The translations under genes were made by a program, and so were the position numbers. This document shows, piece after piece, positions 24,311 to 37,600 of a DNA stretch of 64,000 nt. The notes beneath the pieces were generated by a model that did not search any database, had not been told where the DNA came from, and saw nothing but the letters and a program-made list of their open reading frames with translations. The stretch is from Schistosoma mansoni (Eukaryota > Platyhelminthes > Trematoda > Strigeidida > Schistosomatidae), in assembly GCF_000237925.1 (NCBI RefSeq), contig NC_031498.1:2588229-2652228 (forward strand). Reading direction: 5' to 3'. Position 1 is the stretch's first letter, and each line of letters starts with the position of its first letter.

Positions 24311-24617
24311 TGGTAAATAATTATCTTATTCCTTCCATTGTTGTATTTTACTTATTCTCTACATTCGTCTCTTGATTCTTACATAACCACTATATTACTG
24401 ACCATTCATCAAAATATTTTGTTAGTTCTTTCTTCTCTTTTATATATTATGCAACGTAGCAACAGCTTGATTTTCGATTAATTACTTTGATTAGTTATTA
24501 TCCTTTCTCTTCCAATTAATTAATGTTAGTTTATAATCGATATGTCACTACATAATTATTACGTAACGTATCTATTCGAATAGTGTTATTTCATTATTGT
24601 AAATCATATATATTATC
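24311..24617. other. AT-rich spacer
   Basis: No gene or repeat recognised between the Penelope-like element and the SINE cluster. Confidence 0.4.
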
Positions 24618-25185
24618 AGAAGGGGATTTTGTGGAGATCTAGTATTTTCATAGTTGAAAGAGTGAGTCAATTGGAGCTAGACCACCATCGAAAACCTGGA
24701 AGCACTGGACGGCCGTTTCGTCCCGTTTTGGGACTCCTCAGCAGCGCGCATCCAGGACCTCGCCTCACGAGATTCAAACTCGAGACCCACCAGTCTCGCA
24801 CCAGAGCAATTAACCGATAGACCACTGAGCCGGCATCCCTGACTTCGCGAGTTAAATCCGGGAGTTCTAGTGAGAAGCAGTGACCAGTGGAGTTTAAACC
24901 ACGTCTGTTGTAAGATAACAACTCACTGAAGACAATTGGTGAACGGTTGCTCAACTTCGTGGATCGGTTGAAGTTAGACATTAACACCATTGGATGCCGG
25001 CTCAGTGGTCTAGTGGTTAAGTGCTCTGGTGCGAGACTGGTAGGTCCTGAGTTCGAATCTCGTGAGGCGGGATGGTGGATGCGCAGTGCTGAGGAGTCCC
25101 AAAACAGGACTAAACGGCCGTCCAGTGCTTCCAGGTTTTCGATGGTGGTCTAGCTTCAATTGACTCACGATTTCAACTATGAAAA
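24618..25185. repeat. Head-to-head pair of hammerhead SINEs
   Basis: A minus-strand copy runs 24618 (tail, CAGAAGGGGATTTTGTGGAG) to about 24838 (head). A plus-strand copy starts about 24860 with the upstream module GTTCTAGTGAGAAGCAGTGA, then A box (CGGCTCAGTGG), B box (GAGTTCGAATCTC), hammerhead-like module and tail, ending about 25185. The two are in opposite orientation with heads abutting. The minus copy keeps a full ribozyme core; the plus copy has TAAAC instead of GAAAC. Confidence 0.75.
24693..24757 (-). ncRNA. Hammerhead ribozyme core in tRNA-derived SINE
   Basis: On the minus strand: outer stem I CCTGGA pairs TCCAGG, inner stem I GCGCTG pairs CAGTGC (one wobble), core CTGAGGA, stem II GTCCC...GGGAC, core GAAA, loop-less stem III ACGGCCGT, then C as the cleavage base. 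All invariant nucleotides that can be checked by eye are present. Stem III with four pairs and no loop is the same layout as the known Sm-alpha ribozyme. Self-cleavage is inferred, not shown. Confidence 0.7.
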
Positions 25186-25769
25186 ACATATATATATATT
25201 AGTGTAGAGCCATGATGAAAAACCAATTGCAAAGAAATTTCTTCGCTCGATCCGTTCTTTTATTTTTATTTATCAAATGTTAAAATGGGAATTTTCACTA
25301 TATTGAAATGTAAATATGTTTCTTTTCAAATATTATCTTGCTTATTGCATTTAGTCAGTGAGTTAGCACCATAGTTTTGATCACTGATTACATCTGGTTT
25401 TGATTGGAAATTATTTTCAATTTGAAAGAAACATTAATCATTATTTCGTAATTTTCTAATAAAAAGAACCACCACCTGATCAATAATAACCTATTTGAGT
25501 TAGAACGTTGTATATTTTCTTGGGGAAATCATTTATCATAACTGGACATGGTTATTACTTGGTGTCATTAGGTTTGCTGTGTTTTAAAATTTAAATGATG
25601 AATAGAAATCGACTTTATGATTATCCTGTATGATATCTTCATCTCGGATAGCTTACTTACTAACTTGATCACTTTTAAAAGTATTATCGATTTAAATCAA
25701 CTTAGTTATTCTATCTCTAATCAATCAATACAAAATCACTAAAGAGATTTTGGATGGTATCAACTGACT

Positions 25770-26700
25770 GAGCTTAGGTAGACTCGTGAATTCAACTATT
25801 AATATTTACTACAATCTCCACAAATCCCAGTTCTAGTAATAATCATCTGCTAACTAGCGACTAGCTTCAAGATGGATTTGCTGGTATTCCAGTGAGAAGC
25901 CGTGACCAATAGAATCCAATCCGTGTCCGGTGGAGACAGTTATCTACTCAAGATAATGGATGAATGGTTGCGCAAGTTCATGGACTGATTGAAGTTAGAC
26001 ATTGATACTGTTGGATTCCGGCTCAGTGGTCTAAAGGTTAAGTGCTGGTGCGCTAGACTGAAGAACCTGGGTTCGAGTCCCACATGCAGGGTCGTGAGTG
26101 CGCACTGCCAAGAAGTCCCATACTAGAACGAAACGGCCGTCCAGTGCTTCCAGGTTTTCAGCGATGGTCTAGCTTTGATTGACCCATAAGTCCAACTATT
26201 AAAATTACTAAAATCTCCACAAATCCCCGTTCTCGATAAATTGTTCAACTACCTATTAAAATTTGCTATTTCATGTACCTTAAGTCAACCTGAAACTATG
26301 GATCTCATACCACTCAGTAAAGTGCTGGTAATAGATATCTTTTGCTGTGTAGCTGAATTTTATAGTCAACATTATTAACTGGTCCTTATTAAACAACTAT
26401 TGAAAATCAGACAGCACTGGATATCCACTGGGTCCCATATCGGGTATGAAACAGATACCTACCAGAGATATCAGCTGATAGTTGCGCAAGATCGCGGACC
26501 AATTAAAACTAGGTATGCAAGCCATCGGATCCCAGCTCAGTGGTTTGGAGACTAAGTCCTCTCAACAAGATCAGAACACCGTGGATTCGAACCCTAGTGG
26601 GGTCGTGAATGAAGACTGGTGAGCAGTCTCATACAAGAAAGAAGCAGCTATTCAGTGCTCCAAGATTTTAACCAGTCACCCAATGTCATTTCGTGATGTT
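25770..26700 (+). repeat. Three further plus-strand SINE copies of the hammerhead family
   Basis: A tail fragment lies at 25770-25850. A near full-length copy spans 25888-26236 with upstream module, A box CGGCTCAGTGG, B box GGGTTCGAGTCCC, and a ribozyme region in which CTGAGGA has become CCAAGAA. A much older copy spans about 26405-26700. With the pair at 24.6 kb this makes a cluster of at least four copies in about 2 kb. Confidence 0.65.
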
Positions 26701-27744
26701 ACCTATAGAAAAGTAAGCATCTCTTCTTATCCCAGTTATACTTTTACTATCGTAATGTATTATTTTTGCCAGACTAAAATTGAATTTTCTTTTCTTTGTA
26801 GACAACTTAACCTGAATCCTGTTTTCTAGGTGATATTATTTGAATATTGAAAGACTAACTAGTTAATAGAGAACGTAATGACAATATCTTTTTATTAATT
26901 GGTATGCAATATGATAGAAAAGTTAACTACTACTTGTTTCTGAACTTGAACATTGAATATGATTTCATTAGTGGGGCAACTACGTCGCGCAGAGTGTTGT
27001 TAGAAATATTGATCAAATGGAACTGATGCAATACTGTCTAAATTTGAGTGAATGAAATCGAGATTCAATACATAAAATTATATCAAACACTCCACTTTCA
27101 TAGTCATAAAAGTGTACTGAAGATTTAGATTAGATATCTTTCAGAACCAATTCACGATTAAACAAACCCAACAAAGAGAATAATGTGTTTATCTAGAATT
27201 ACTGACAAGTAATAGATTACAAAACTCTATTTAAAAGGTTTAAATAATGATCCAGATAATAAAATCATGACAAAATGACACATAATCTCATCTCGATAAT
27301 CATATGATCAATAAGAAATTAGCTTTCGATGTACAACAATGATTTAGCGATATTAAAACACAGAAAGGCTTTAAGTATTAATAACGAAAAAGCAGAGGAA
27401 ACAAGACGGCATTAAATTATTATCCGTTACTTATTTTTAAGGGGACTTTTAATAATTGTGTACACAAAACGAAACAGAACCATCAGGACTCACAACAAGT
27501 ATAGTGTCTCTAAGCCACTAGTTTTTCAACTTCAAACAACTAATGATCACTAGTAATGTGATATTTCATTGGATGATATCAATGAACCACTAATTTACTC
27601 TTGAATCGGTTGATTGACTGAATCAGTGAGGTATTTCTATCAGAATTTCAAGAGATTCATCTCGAATTTTACCACTAACGAATAACATCATAATAATTAA
27701 ATGACGACTAAGTAGCATGAATGTTTCATGATCATCGTGAAATC
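26701..27744. other. Intergenic AT-rich sequence
   Basis: No gene, RNA or recognisable repeat seen. Confidence 0.4.
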
Positions 27745-27880
27745 AGAAGACTTTTGGTTTAACCTTTGTGTGAGGCTGTCAGTCCATACTGCCGTCACAT
27801 CCCAAATATGGACGGAGAAGGTATCCAGTGCTCTATATTTTTCATTGGTCCCGCAGTCGATATTGGTTCGTGATGATATG
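27745..27880 (+). repeat. Very diverged hammerhead-SINE fragment
   Basis: The order CATCCCAAATATGGACGGAG, TCCAGTGCTC and TTGGTTCGTGATGATAT parallels the ribozyme and tail of the family, heavily mutated. Confidence 0.35.
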
Positions 27881-27898
27881 TTGTAGTATCAGTTTACA

Positions 27899-28363
27899 TG
27901 TTAGGCCCATATACTTTATTCTAGCTACTGGCCAAGCCAATTCACCCATACATTGAGTCATATTTTGATCTTGTTAATTATTCGCTTATTAACCTTGACC
28001 AATTTTTTATATGAGCGTATGTGTATGCACACTTCGTATCTTATTCATCATATGTCTGTCATTCATTTTTGTCTGATTATAAATATTGAGTAATGCTTGC
28101 TCACAGCGAGTTGGCTTCCCCGCCATCTTCAATACGTATTATTTAGCTTCGCTCTGTCGAGTTGGCTTACCAGCCATCTCCAATGCATGTCGTTTATGTT
28201 TTCCTCGCTAACATATGCTCATGTGCTCACAGCTTTCTGGTCTGCATCATTCATCAATAAAAAATGTAGTTGCCGCTTCCCTTTGCTTTCTGATATTATG
28301 CACCGTTAAGACTTGTACCATAACGGTTATCAGTGTGAACTATTAGCGAAGCACGGCACTACA
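27899..28363 (+). mobile_element. LTR-retrotransposon solo-LTR-like fossil
   Basis: The block begins TGTTAGGCCC and ends CACTACA, is less AT-rich than its flanks, and carries an AATAAA signal near 28256, in the layout of a gypsy-type schistosome LTR. No internal region was seen beside it and no clear target duplication was found, so the ends and family are uncertain. If correct, it is an old solo LTR. Confidence 0.35.
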
Positions 28364-28569
28364 ATGTCATAGAAATCAAATAATTAATTTAAATAAACAA
28401 GTACCTCCATTGAAACTATAAACAATGAATTTTAGAAAAAAAACATTCTATTTCCTTTCTCAAATTAGATGATAAAAGTCACCCAAAAATCATTTAGTGA
28501 AATGTTTTGTCTTAAAAAATAATGAATCAAAATAATATTTGCATAAATATTCACATTAAGAATATAATG

Positions 28570-28616
<47 letters not shown>
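28570..28616. repeat. (TAA)n microsatellite
   Basis: An uninterrupted trinucleotide run of about 15 units. On the other strand it yields a meaningless poly-tyrosine frame. Confidence 0.95.
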
Positions 28617-28618
<2 letters not shown>

Positions 28619-28822
28619 AATAAATAAAACCCATAACAGATTGAAGGAAATATTATTATTATTACTTTTACTTTCACGTATAAAATAACAATGAAATCGT
28701 TACACTTTCCCCTCTTTTCCCAATTGATGAAATCTACTGTTTAGTTCTTTTTCCTGTGTTTGGAGAGAAAGATGAAAATAATGATATTCGCACGATTAAG
28801 AGGAACAGAAATACTGTCTTCG

Positions 28823-28840
28823 TCTCTCTCTCTCTCTCTT
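28823..28840. repeat. (TC)n microsatellite
   Basis: A pure dinucleotide run of about nine units. Confidence 0.9.
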
Positions 28841-31049
28841 TCTTAATGTCAATAATAGACAATGTTCACCTAAACACACGAGTACATCATAGAATTGTAT
28901 CTTACTTATGCAGTTAACTGTTTGATAGAGATTGTAAGTGAAATATAGTTTCAGATAGAGAGATGTGGAAAAAAATATATCCAGCTAGTCAAGTATAAGA
29001 TGAAGAGAAATCAGAAAAGCACTGTAAGGAAAAGAAATATAACGAAATATTAATTAAATAAGCACCAGACCATATGACGTTTCCCAACGTTTCAATTATT
29101 TATCATTTGTGTTGTGATATTTACACAACTTCTTAGCATATAAGATGAATATTATTAATTCGTCAATTGAGTGAAAAGGTCAATTATCTTATTATTTCCT
29201 TAATACTTTTTTTATAGAAAGGAAAACTAAGAGAATGTAAATTTCTTGAAAACACTTCCGAGACGATATCGAATATTTGAGGATTTTGGAGGTGTTATGT
29301 ACCCGGAATTAAATGGTTCAGTTTATCCTGAACTATAAGTATTCTCTATCTTGTTGAAAATCATACGAATGTAATAGGCTTCTAGCTGTTCAAAAATAAG
29401 AAATTCCTTAAGAAGCAAACTTTCACAAAAGAACAGTCACATTTACTATAATCGAATCATCTAAATCAGAGGACATGACATCCACTAAACAAAAGAAAAC
29501 ATGTACTCTAATTCAAACTAATTTTGTAAATAGAATTCCAAGGTTTAAACAATGATAAATTTGTTTTTTGTCACAACGAAGAAAAAATCACTATTTATTA
29601 TTCATTCTCTAGTTAATTAAGCTTTAAGAAAGAATTGATCAATGAATTTTTCTATATACAGGTAAAGATTCCTGGATTCCACTGTTAACCCCAATCAGTC
29701 TATTCTGAAGTAAGAGTATATCTAGAAATTTGTTTTACATGAAGAACAAGTTTGTCTTGTAATTTATTCAGAGATTTAGTACGCACATAAACATACCCTA
29801 AAAAATTTCCCTATTTACTTTAGGTAGGAAAACCACTTAGGATGGTTACAAGGAGCTGAAATGAATATGCGAATTAGGATTTTTGACTCATTAACAATAG
29901 AAACATAAAGCTTTTAACAAATTATTCTCCCTACAAAGAATGCTATTTTTTGCAAGATCTTATTTTTTCTAAAATATAAACTAATGATCATCAGTGCAAT
30001 CAATTTAAAAGCATTTGCTCAAGGAGAGATAGAGGATGTGATCAATAACAGCTTGAAAATACAAACCATTTATATCGATGATAAACATTGCACTAATTGA
30101 ACAAGTCAGTGGCTCAGTATTCTAAACAGTTCGATACTATCAGTTTGGAAATAAACATAGATGCAGGCACATTTGACTGAAAAGTATGTCAGACACTACC
30201 CTTAGCCTTTATTCAAAATACAATCAACATAGAATCTCATGGTTCAAAGTAACTGTTAATTTACACAAGATACTGCTGACGATCTTTGTGTCCATTCATA
30301 CAATCGCTAACACCCATCGGTAAACTGTTCCACTAACAGTGAAACAGACCAATGCTTTTCACCATAAACTCCCGTGCAATATATGTTTACCAGTATACTT
30401 AGCTTATCCGAAAGTCAACTGGATTTCAGATAAGTCCGACCAGTTTTCAGTATGTATATTTTCATTGGTAAATATGCATCGAAAGTTTTATAACTACTAC
30501 AGAATAGTTGATGACTAACCATTAAATAAGGGAACAACTAATTCCACGATTTACATACGATATAGATTGAAATCAAATACTTGAAGTTTTATTAATCCAC
30601 TGAGAATACTACTTGGCTAACATATTCCCTATCAAAGCATATAGAACATATAGAGAAAGTGAAGTTCGGCAAACCACTTAAAAATATGTGAATATAGATG
30701 ATCAACAATGTAAATCCAAGATCTTTTCGAGTAGAAAAGGCATCGAAGATGATATAGAATCGTCTTTCTTCGTCTAAAAAGATTTTTATATAAGTTATCA
30801 TGAATACTCCCTTAATTTGGTACAATGCTAAATCCCAACTGTCAGAATGAGAAATTTTATTAAGTGTACTTTGTTACTTACGAGTAGTTAAAAACGTTTC
30901 AAAAATTAATCAAATACTGCAGTTGGATACAAAAAGGAAATGTATTTTTTATTAGCATAAAAGAAATTGTATATAATCTTAAGTGATGAGAGAAACAATC
31001 CTTGAGCAAAGCCTTTTAAATTCACTCCAATGTATCTAAAATTTTATCA

Positions 31050-31685
31050 TTAGGAAACAGTATCATCTTCGAATTCTGAAGTATATTTTTCGCTGATATC
31101 TTCACTAATACTACAAGTGTGTTCAGAATTTGACAGTCTATTTACTGATTCGTCATTTGAAATGCAAGACATCTGTTCAATCTCAAGTATCGATGTAACA
31201 TTAGAGGTCGTTTGGTTCTCATTACAGTCCTTATATACCACAGGAGCATCGAATTCATGAACTATTAAATCTGATTGATGAAACAATGCAGGTGTAGACA
31301 AACCATGTGGATCTTCATCACACTTATCAAATGATAAGGTTATATCAGGTGCTTCTGGAAGAAGTTCAGCTTTAATTAATTCATCAACCAATTCAGAAGC
31401 TGTTCGATCAATAGTCTGATATAGTTCATCAACTGCTTCTTGAATTAAATCATTGGTAAGGTCTTCACAAACATGAATAACGGGAATATCTGGCAAATTG
31501 TTAAAAGTTGTAGTAGGAAGTAGATAAAACCAAATGTTTTTAGCGTTTACATCTCGTCTGATTTTTGATTGCAATAACTGACGATGTAGTTTAACCGGAA
31601 GAATAAGTGAATGAAAGTGAGCAAGAGGACTGGATTTCTTATTAACAAGATTACAATCTGACTTTACCTTCGAGTATGCTTCATT
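31050..31685 (-). CDS. Moonraker-like terminal exon
   Basis: The acceptor is TTCTTATAG, phase 0, 211 codons then TAA. It holds the conserved carboxy-terminal helix (CEDLTNDLIQEAVDELYQT) followed by an acidic, Ser/Thr-rich tail ending EDDTVS. This is the longest and best supported exon. Confidence 0.85.
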   Translation of the reverse strand, partial: NEAYSKVKSDCNLVNKKSSPLAHFHSLILPVKLHRQLLQSKIRRDVNAKNIWFYLLPTTTFNNLPDIPVIHVCEDLTNDLIQEAVDELYQTIDRTASELVDELIKAELLPEAPDITLSFDKCDEDPHGLSTPALFHQSDLIVHEFDAPVVYKDCNENQTTSNVTSILEIEQMSCISNDESVNRLSNSEHTCSISEDISEKYTSEFEDDTVS

Positions 31686-34600
31686 CTATAAGAAGAAATT
31701 TGAAAATATAGGTTTATAAATTACCTATTCAGCAAAATACAAAATCCATTAAGTAGAAAAAGGTTGGGGATTTAGTCTAAATAATCTACTTATTTGAAAT
31801 GGTCATGCCAAATCTTGGTAGTGACACTTAAAATTTTTCGGATAGAGTTTATCCTTTTATAAAAACTAATAGAAAGCTACAGTATGATCACCGATAACCT
31901 CTGTTCTGAGTCATTTGTGATAACATCTCAACTTACTGCTGAGTTGCATGGTCTACGAGACCTCAATTGGAGGACCAATAGATGAAAGTTTTATACAACT
32001 ACCTTTCAAACTTATAGACCATGTTACAAACTAATTACCTCTCCACTTTTCCAACCAGCACTAGAGTATAACATATGTTATGTGAAATCCGATCAAGCAA
32101 CATTTATAAAACATTTTTATGATACTTATATCAGTGTTTCAAAACCGTGAACTTCTTTCATTAATTTATTAAGCATCAGATCTTTTACAGCCAGACTAAC
32201 ATCATGCAGTCCTGAGATTACAATTAGTGTATGATTTGGCTTGAAAACAGAATTGATATTAGCATAATCAGCATATTTTTTTAATTTTAATAGTTAAGAT
32301 CGTGAACCAATTAAAGTTAGACCACCATGGAAAACCTGGAAGCACTGAACGACCTTTTCATCCTATCATGGGACTCCTCAACAGTGCGCATCCACGATCC
32401 CGCCTCGCGAGGTTCGAACCCAAGACCTATCAGTCTCGCGCGCGAGCTCTTAAACACTAGACCACTGAGCCTGCGTCCAACGGTGTCAATGTCTAATTTC
32501 AACCGATCCACGAAATTGAGCGACACATCCACCAATTGTCTTCAGTGAGTTACTATCTCATAACAGACCTGGTTGAACTCCACTGGTCATTGCTTCTCAC
32601 TAGAACTCCAGGAAATACCTCAAAGAGCCAAACACTAGTGAGCATATGTTGATTATTATCAGAAGGGTTTTTGTGGATATTATAGTAATCTTAATAGGTG
32701 AGATCGTGAATCGATTGAAGCTAGACCACAATGGAAAACCTGGAAGCATCGGACGGCCGTTTCGTTCTACTATTGGACTCCTCAGCAGTGCGCATCCACG
32801 ATCTCAACTATTAAAATTACTATAATATCCACAAAACCCGATCCGATAATATTTTTTTAATACAGTGCATCACAAACTGTGTTCATAATTTATCATTTAT
32901 TGAACAGTCATATTATTAGAACAATAAAAATGTGAATATTTTATAAACTGAAATCTTTTCATCATAAATCACACAGCTTCATAGTTGTACTTGAGAAAAA
33001 AGAAACCAAATTCACAATATATCCCCCTTGTTTCACCCATACGATTATAAAACGTTGAAACTATTGAATAAAACTTAAGCTTTATTTAAAATATATAAAT
33101 TTATGCTTAATTGAAAATATAATTTTGAAATGACTTAGATATTTTGAGAAATAAGCTTAAAATCAAACAAAATTCAGTTAGAAATTAAAGGTTATCAATC
33201 AGAAAAAAAAACAGCTCTTAATAGTTGTCATGACATTAAAAGTAAATAAATAAATCATACCGTACAGACAATCGATTTGTTTTCAATAAAATAAATTTCA
33301 AAATTAAGAAGAACAAAAACAAAAAACTTAAATGCACCAGCAAGTTTTTGTAAAAATTAAAAAAAAATTCAAATCAATGTGTAGAACAGAAATTTTTTTA
33401 TTTTGTGAAAAATTTGAAAAGTTACAAAACATTATTTGAAAATAGTTTCTAAGTACAGAAAAAAAAATAAAAACAATGATGTAAATAAACAAAATTTATT
33501 ATTACTATCATTAATATTGTTACTAGTTTTATTTAAATAAACAATGATAATTAGGAAAGGATTTCTATTATGAGTAGTATATTAAAAAAAAAGAAATACA
33601 ATGTAAACATATTTTAAAAAGAAAACAATAAATAAAAAAAATTTTATTTTATTCATTACAATCAAACAAAAACATGTTAATGTTGCTTCCAACAGTACAA
33701 ATGAATTGATTAGATGATTTCATTAACACAGTAAACAGCCATGAAATATTTATCCTCATCAAAACTGATATTAAATGTTAATGAATAACTTGTATAAACT
33801 GAATTTAATCATTCAATTATATACTTTTTATGAGTAGTATTTTATAAGTACCATTTTAAGAAAAATACAATATAAATTGACACAATATTTACCATTATTA
33901 TTATTAATAATCATAGTGATATAAACGATCTAACAAGAACAGAAGAAGAGGAAACAAAATGGACTGAAACTTGGAAATTATAAGAATAAAAGCATATAAA
34001 ACAAATTATATTTTGATAATCGATCAATAATCATTATACAATTAGTTCATATGGTAACACACATTAAACAGTGTTCATTTAATTTGAAAAAAACGAATAA
34101 TGAATTATGAATAATAAGAATAAAGAGAGAAAATTATTCATTTTTGCATTTTTGTATAAATTTAAACATTGTATATTATATTTGGATAATACTTGTACAT
34201 ACTCCGAGTGTAAATAGGATAATTAAAACTCTGAAGATAAAAGAAAGTAAGAAAATAAATTTTTTAAATATGTCGGTTGGTTTCACACTTTAAAAAAAAG
34301 AAAACTTGAAAAACTCTGATGAAAAATAAAATGGAAAGAAGACATATTAAGAAAGAAGTTAAAAGAATATATTGAGGGCGAATACCTTATGTTTGAATAC
34401 AAAATAAAGATAAATTATTGTTTTAACGATGTCTCATGAAGAAAGATGGTTCTGATATTAAATAACTGTTAAAGAGTTTTAGTTTGTGTAAATTTTTAGT
34501 TCAACAGAATAATTAGTGTAACCGTGACGAATTAGTTGATGAGTTGATGAATTTTCATCGACTCACGTGATTGAGAAATGTATTATGTACTCATAACCCA

Positions 34601-37600
34601 CACCTACATTGATATGTGATGTTTGCCGGCTGGATGAAAACTAGGTATGGCCAAATCATGATATGTCATCAGATCATGGATTCAACGATTGTTAGACAGC
34701 CGTATAGGTAGGCGTAGACTACCAGGTTCAGGTTCATAGGATTATTGTAAACAACAATTAGAGACGTTGAATGACCTAGCTCAAAATCAGTGGCAATAGC
34801 TTAGATGCATTCTGCCTTTGTTTACCCTTAGATCATTTTGTCTTCTTAAATCACAATGTTTACGTCTAATATTTTCTACTATTTTTGATACTACTGCTGT
34901 AGTGAATGAACACTTGGTGACGAAAACTAATTCATTGTTTAATGCGAATCTACAGGGTCCTTTTACAAAATATGAAAACCACACACTAAATACATTATTT
35001 GCATTTCTTCCGGCAGTTTTTCTTCATAAGCTTCATGATTCTTCCAATTTTGTTGTTATTACAATTGCTCTTCATCTCCCTTCCTGTTCCTTCCAACTCA
35101 CTCTTCTGCTGGTAGACATTCTACTTCAGACTGGTGATACATATTACTTATATCTGCCAGCGTAAGTAGCACACACCACAGTAATATTTCTAAGACTGAC
35201 ATTTATTTTAATAACTCCATCTTGTTGTGGTAACTTGAACTGAGCCAAATATAACCCCAGTGCTAGGTTGTTTACAAATAACTAATTGAATCAAGTAATT
35301 AACGATAATATATCTCATTCCCCAAGTACAAGTTGATATATTTAACAGTTGTTAGGCAACGTTCATTTATTGATCACCTTTAGTAAGTGAAACTTTAAAA
35401 TTCTACTATCGGGTTGTATCTATTCTTACAAAAAAGGTATACAGTAAAAACAACTTTTCACAGCTTAATGAGGAACATTAGTTACTTTTTCGAGGCCCAG
35501 TATCTGACTGGGGTTTGAACATACGAATGATGTTATCGAGATACACATCCCAACCTTCGTACATAATCATCAATTTAATTCACGTTAGAGAATAACGGAA
35601 TGAGGATGAATGAAGATGACGATGAATTATGAATACGGGTATTTCGTAAACTCGCTGATCCAGAAAGACAAGCAAAGAAACAAAATGGAGAAGGCGAAAA
35701 GGAGAGAACGAAGCGGAGAATCTCGTCGGAAATATAGGAAACGAAGCGACGCGGAGAAGGTGAGGGAGCTAACTTGATCTGATCAAGTGTGACTCAATAC
35801 TCATAGTCAAGCCAAAACAAGCTACAGACACGTAATGAATAGGGTGAGCAATTAGCACACATTAGCTCATTTAAAAACAGTCATGGTTAACAAGTTGATA
35901 ATTGAAAAAGCCGAAATGTGACATGAAAGAAGTCAATAAATCAGTGTGTCCGGAAGTTACGATGACCTATGTGGGCTTGACATAGAACTACACACTAAAA
36001 CTTAGTACATGAAAAAAATAACTATACGAAAAACTAACAAACACTTCGAAATTAGGATTGCCTTTGTCTCAAAAGTTTTTTTATACAACTGTGATTAGAA
36101 TAATATTCTAGCTAAATGAATTAACTCATAATACATAAAGTGATATGGAATAATTGGTGAGACTATAATTTATGGACGGCCTTTGAGTGACGTTGAAGTG
36201 ACCTTGAGAATGTCCACCTACTTATTAGAGATAAATGAGGGTTATAAAATAGTTTGAAGAATAAGGATTATGATTTACAATTGACAGTTAGGATTAGGAA
36301 TTAGGTTCATGGTTTTCATCGCGAACTGACATCAGCTAAAATGTCAAAAAAATATTTAGTCTAACGGGTGAATGGATTTGCGCCAAAATCCAAGACCTGT
36401 TATCCTAAATCTGATTCGTTCGTCCATAGATTGTAGTCTCGCCGAATAATTTAGTATCTTTCTTGTTGGCAAAACATAATATTACGCCTAGTATGGAGGT
36501 ACAGTACTCTCTAAAGAAGTATTTTACACTAAAAACATACTAAGTAAATGATATTTCAATAATATTGAGAGTTGATCACACAATGTAATTTGTAAGTCAA
36601 CACAGTTGTGACAAAGAAGACTAAGAGTCAAGAGTGAGTACGAAATTACTTAACGTGAATAGATATAAAATAAATAATTGTATAGTCTGTTAATATAACA
36701 TTTTGAAGAAATATTTAAAAGCTATTATTTATTAGTTTGTATTATGTTTGCTTAAGTTTGTTGAAAGTGAAAAGAAATCTTAACTATGATTGGATTTGAA
36801 TTGATAGACTGTGGATATGAAATTGAGTTTTCTATCTACTAATGAGTTGTAAGAATTGACGTTGGAGTGGATGTCAGTTTGACCATAGACCCTCAGCATG
36901 CATGAATTAAATAAGTATAAATATTCATTTTTTAGGGGTAAATAAAAATAGAAAGCTTGTTAATTTAAGCACTTCAAAGTGAATAATTTATAAATACAAT
37001 ACATGTACTAGTTGATGTGTTATCTTCGTGTTACACAACCTGCGTAATTGATGCAGTGATCTATCTTTTGATGGGTTGATTTGATTTCGAATTGAAATCA
37101 ACTAAAACATTAAACTTTAATTTTAACATCTCCATTTAGGTGTTAGGTAGTTGAAGGGAATAGGAGGGAAACCCTGGTAGATTTAGGTTTCATGCTAGTT
37201 GGTACTAATCAACAGATTGTGTATACAATCTTCGCAGAAATGATGCTTCTCATGAAATTTTTATCTCATATCACATCCTAAAGATGATGCCGTTGAGCTA
37301 TTCAGGTTACGGCTAATCTCCAGCAGGATTGAGATTTTTAAACTGATCGATAACTGAGTAGTATCAAATTTCATAGATCTCCAATTCTTCGTGCTGATTT
37401 TGGAGAACAGTTGTTGAGTGACTGTAACATTGAATGCCATGGTTTTGAACTCCGCAGGCAGCATTAGTCCCATCAATGTTACAGGTACGCCTCACTGATA
37501 AGTACCAACTAGCCCGGAATCTACACCTTAGAGTTTCTTGCTGATTGTTTTTAAGCATAGAACATCAAAACATAGAACAAAAAGTATCAAATCACTTGGA

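Larger units (their letters stand above)
28364..31049. other. Intergenic region downstream of the Moonraker-like gene
   Basis: AT-rich with two microsatellites (listed separately). No coding region or recognised repeat was seen from 28840 to 31049 on either strand; short open frames here have no family features. Confidence 0.45.

Noticed and set aside
24629-25153. Open frames crossing the hammerhead SINE pair
   Set aside because: The same frames appear in other SINE copies with stops and indels; they are not conserved as protein.
28465-28677. Frame encoding a poly-tyrosine stretch
   Set aside because: It is simply the translated (TAA)n microsatellite.
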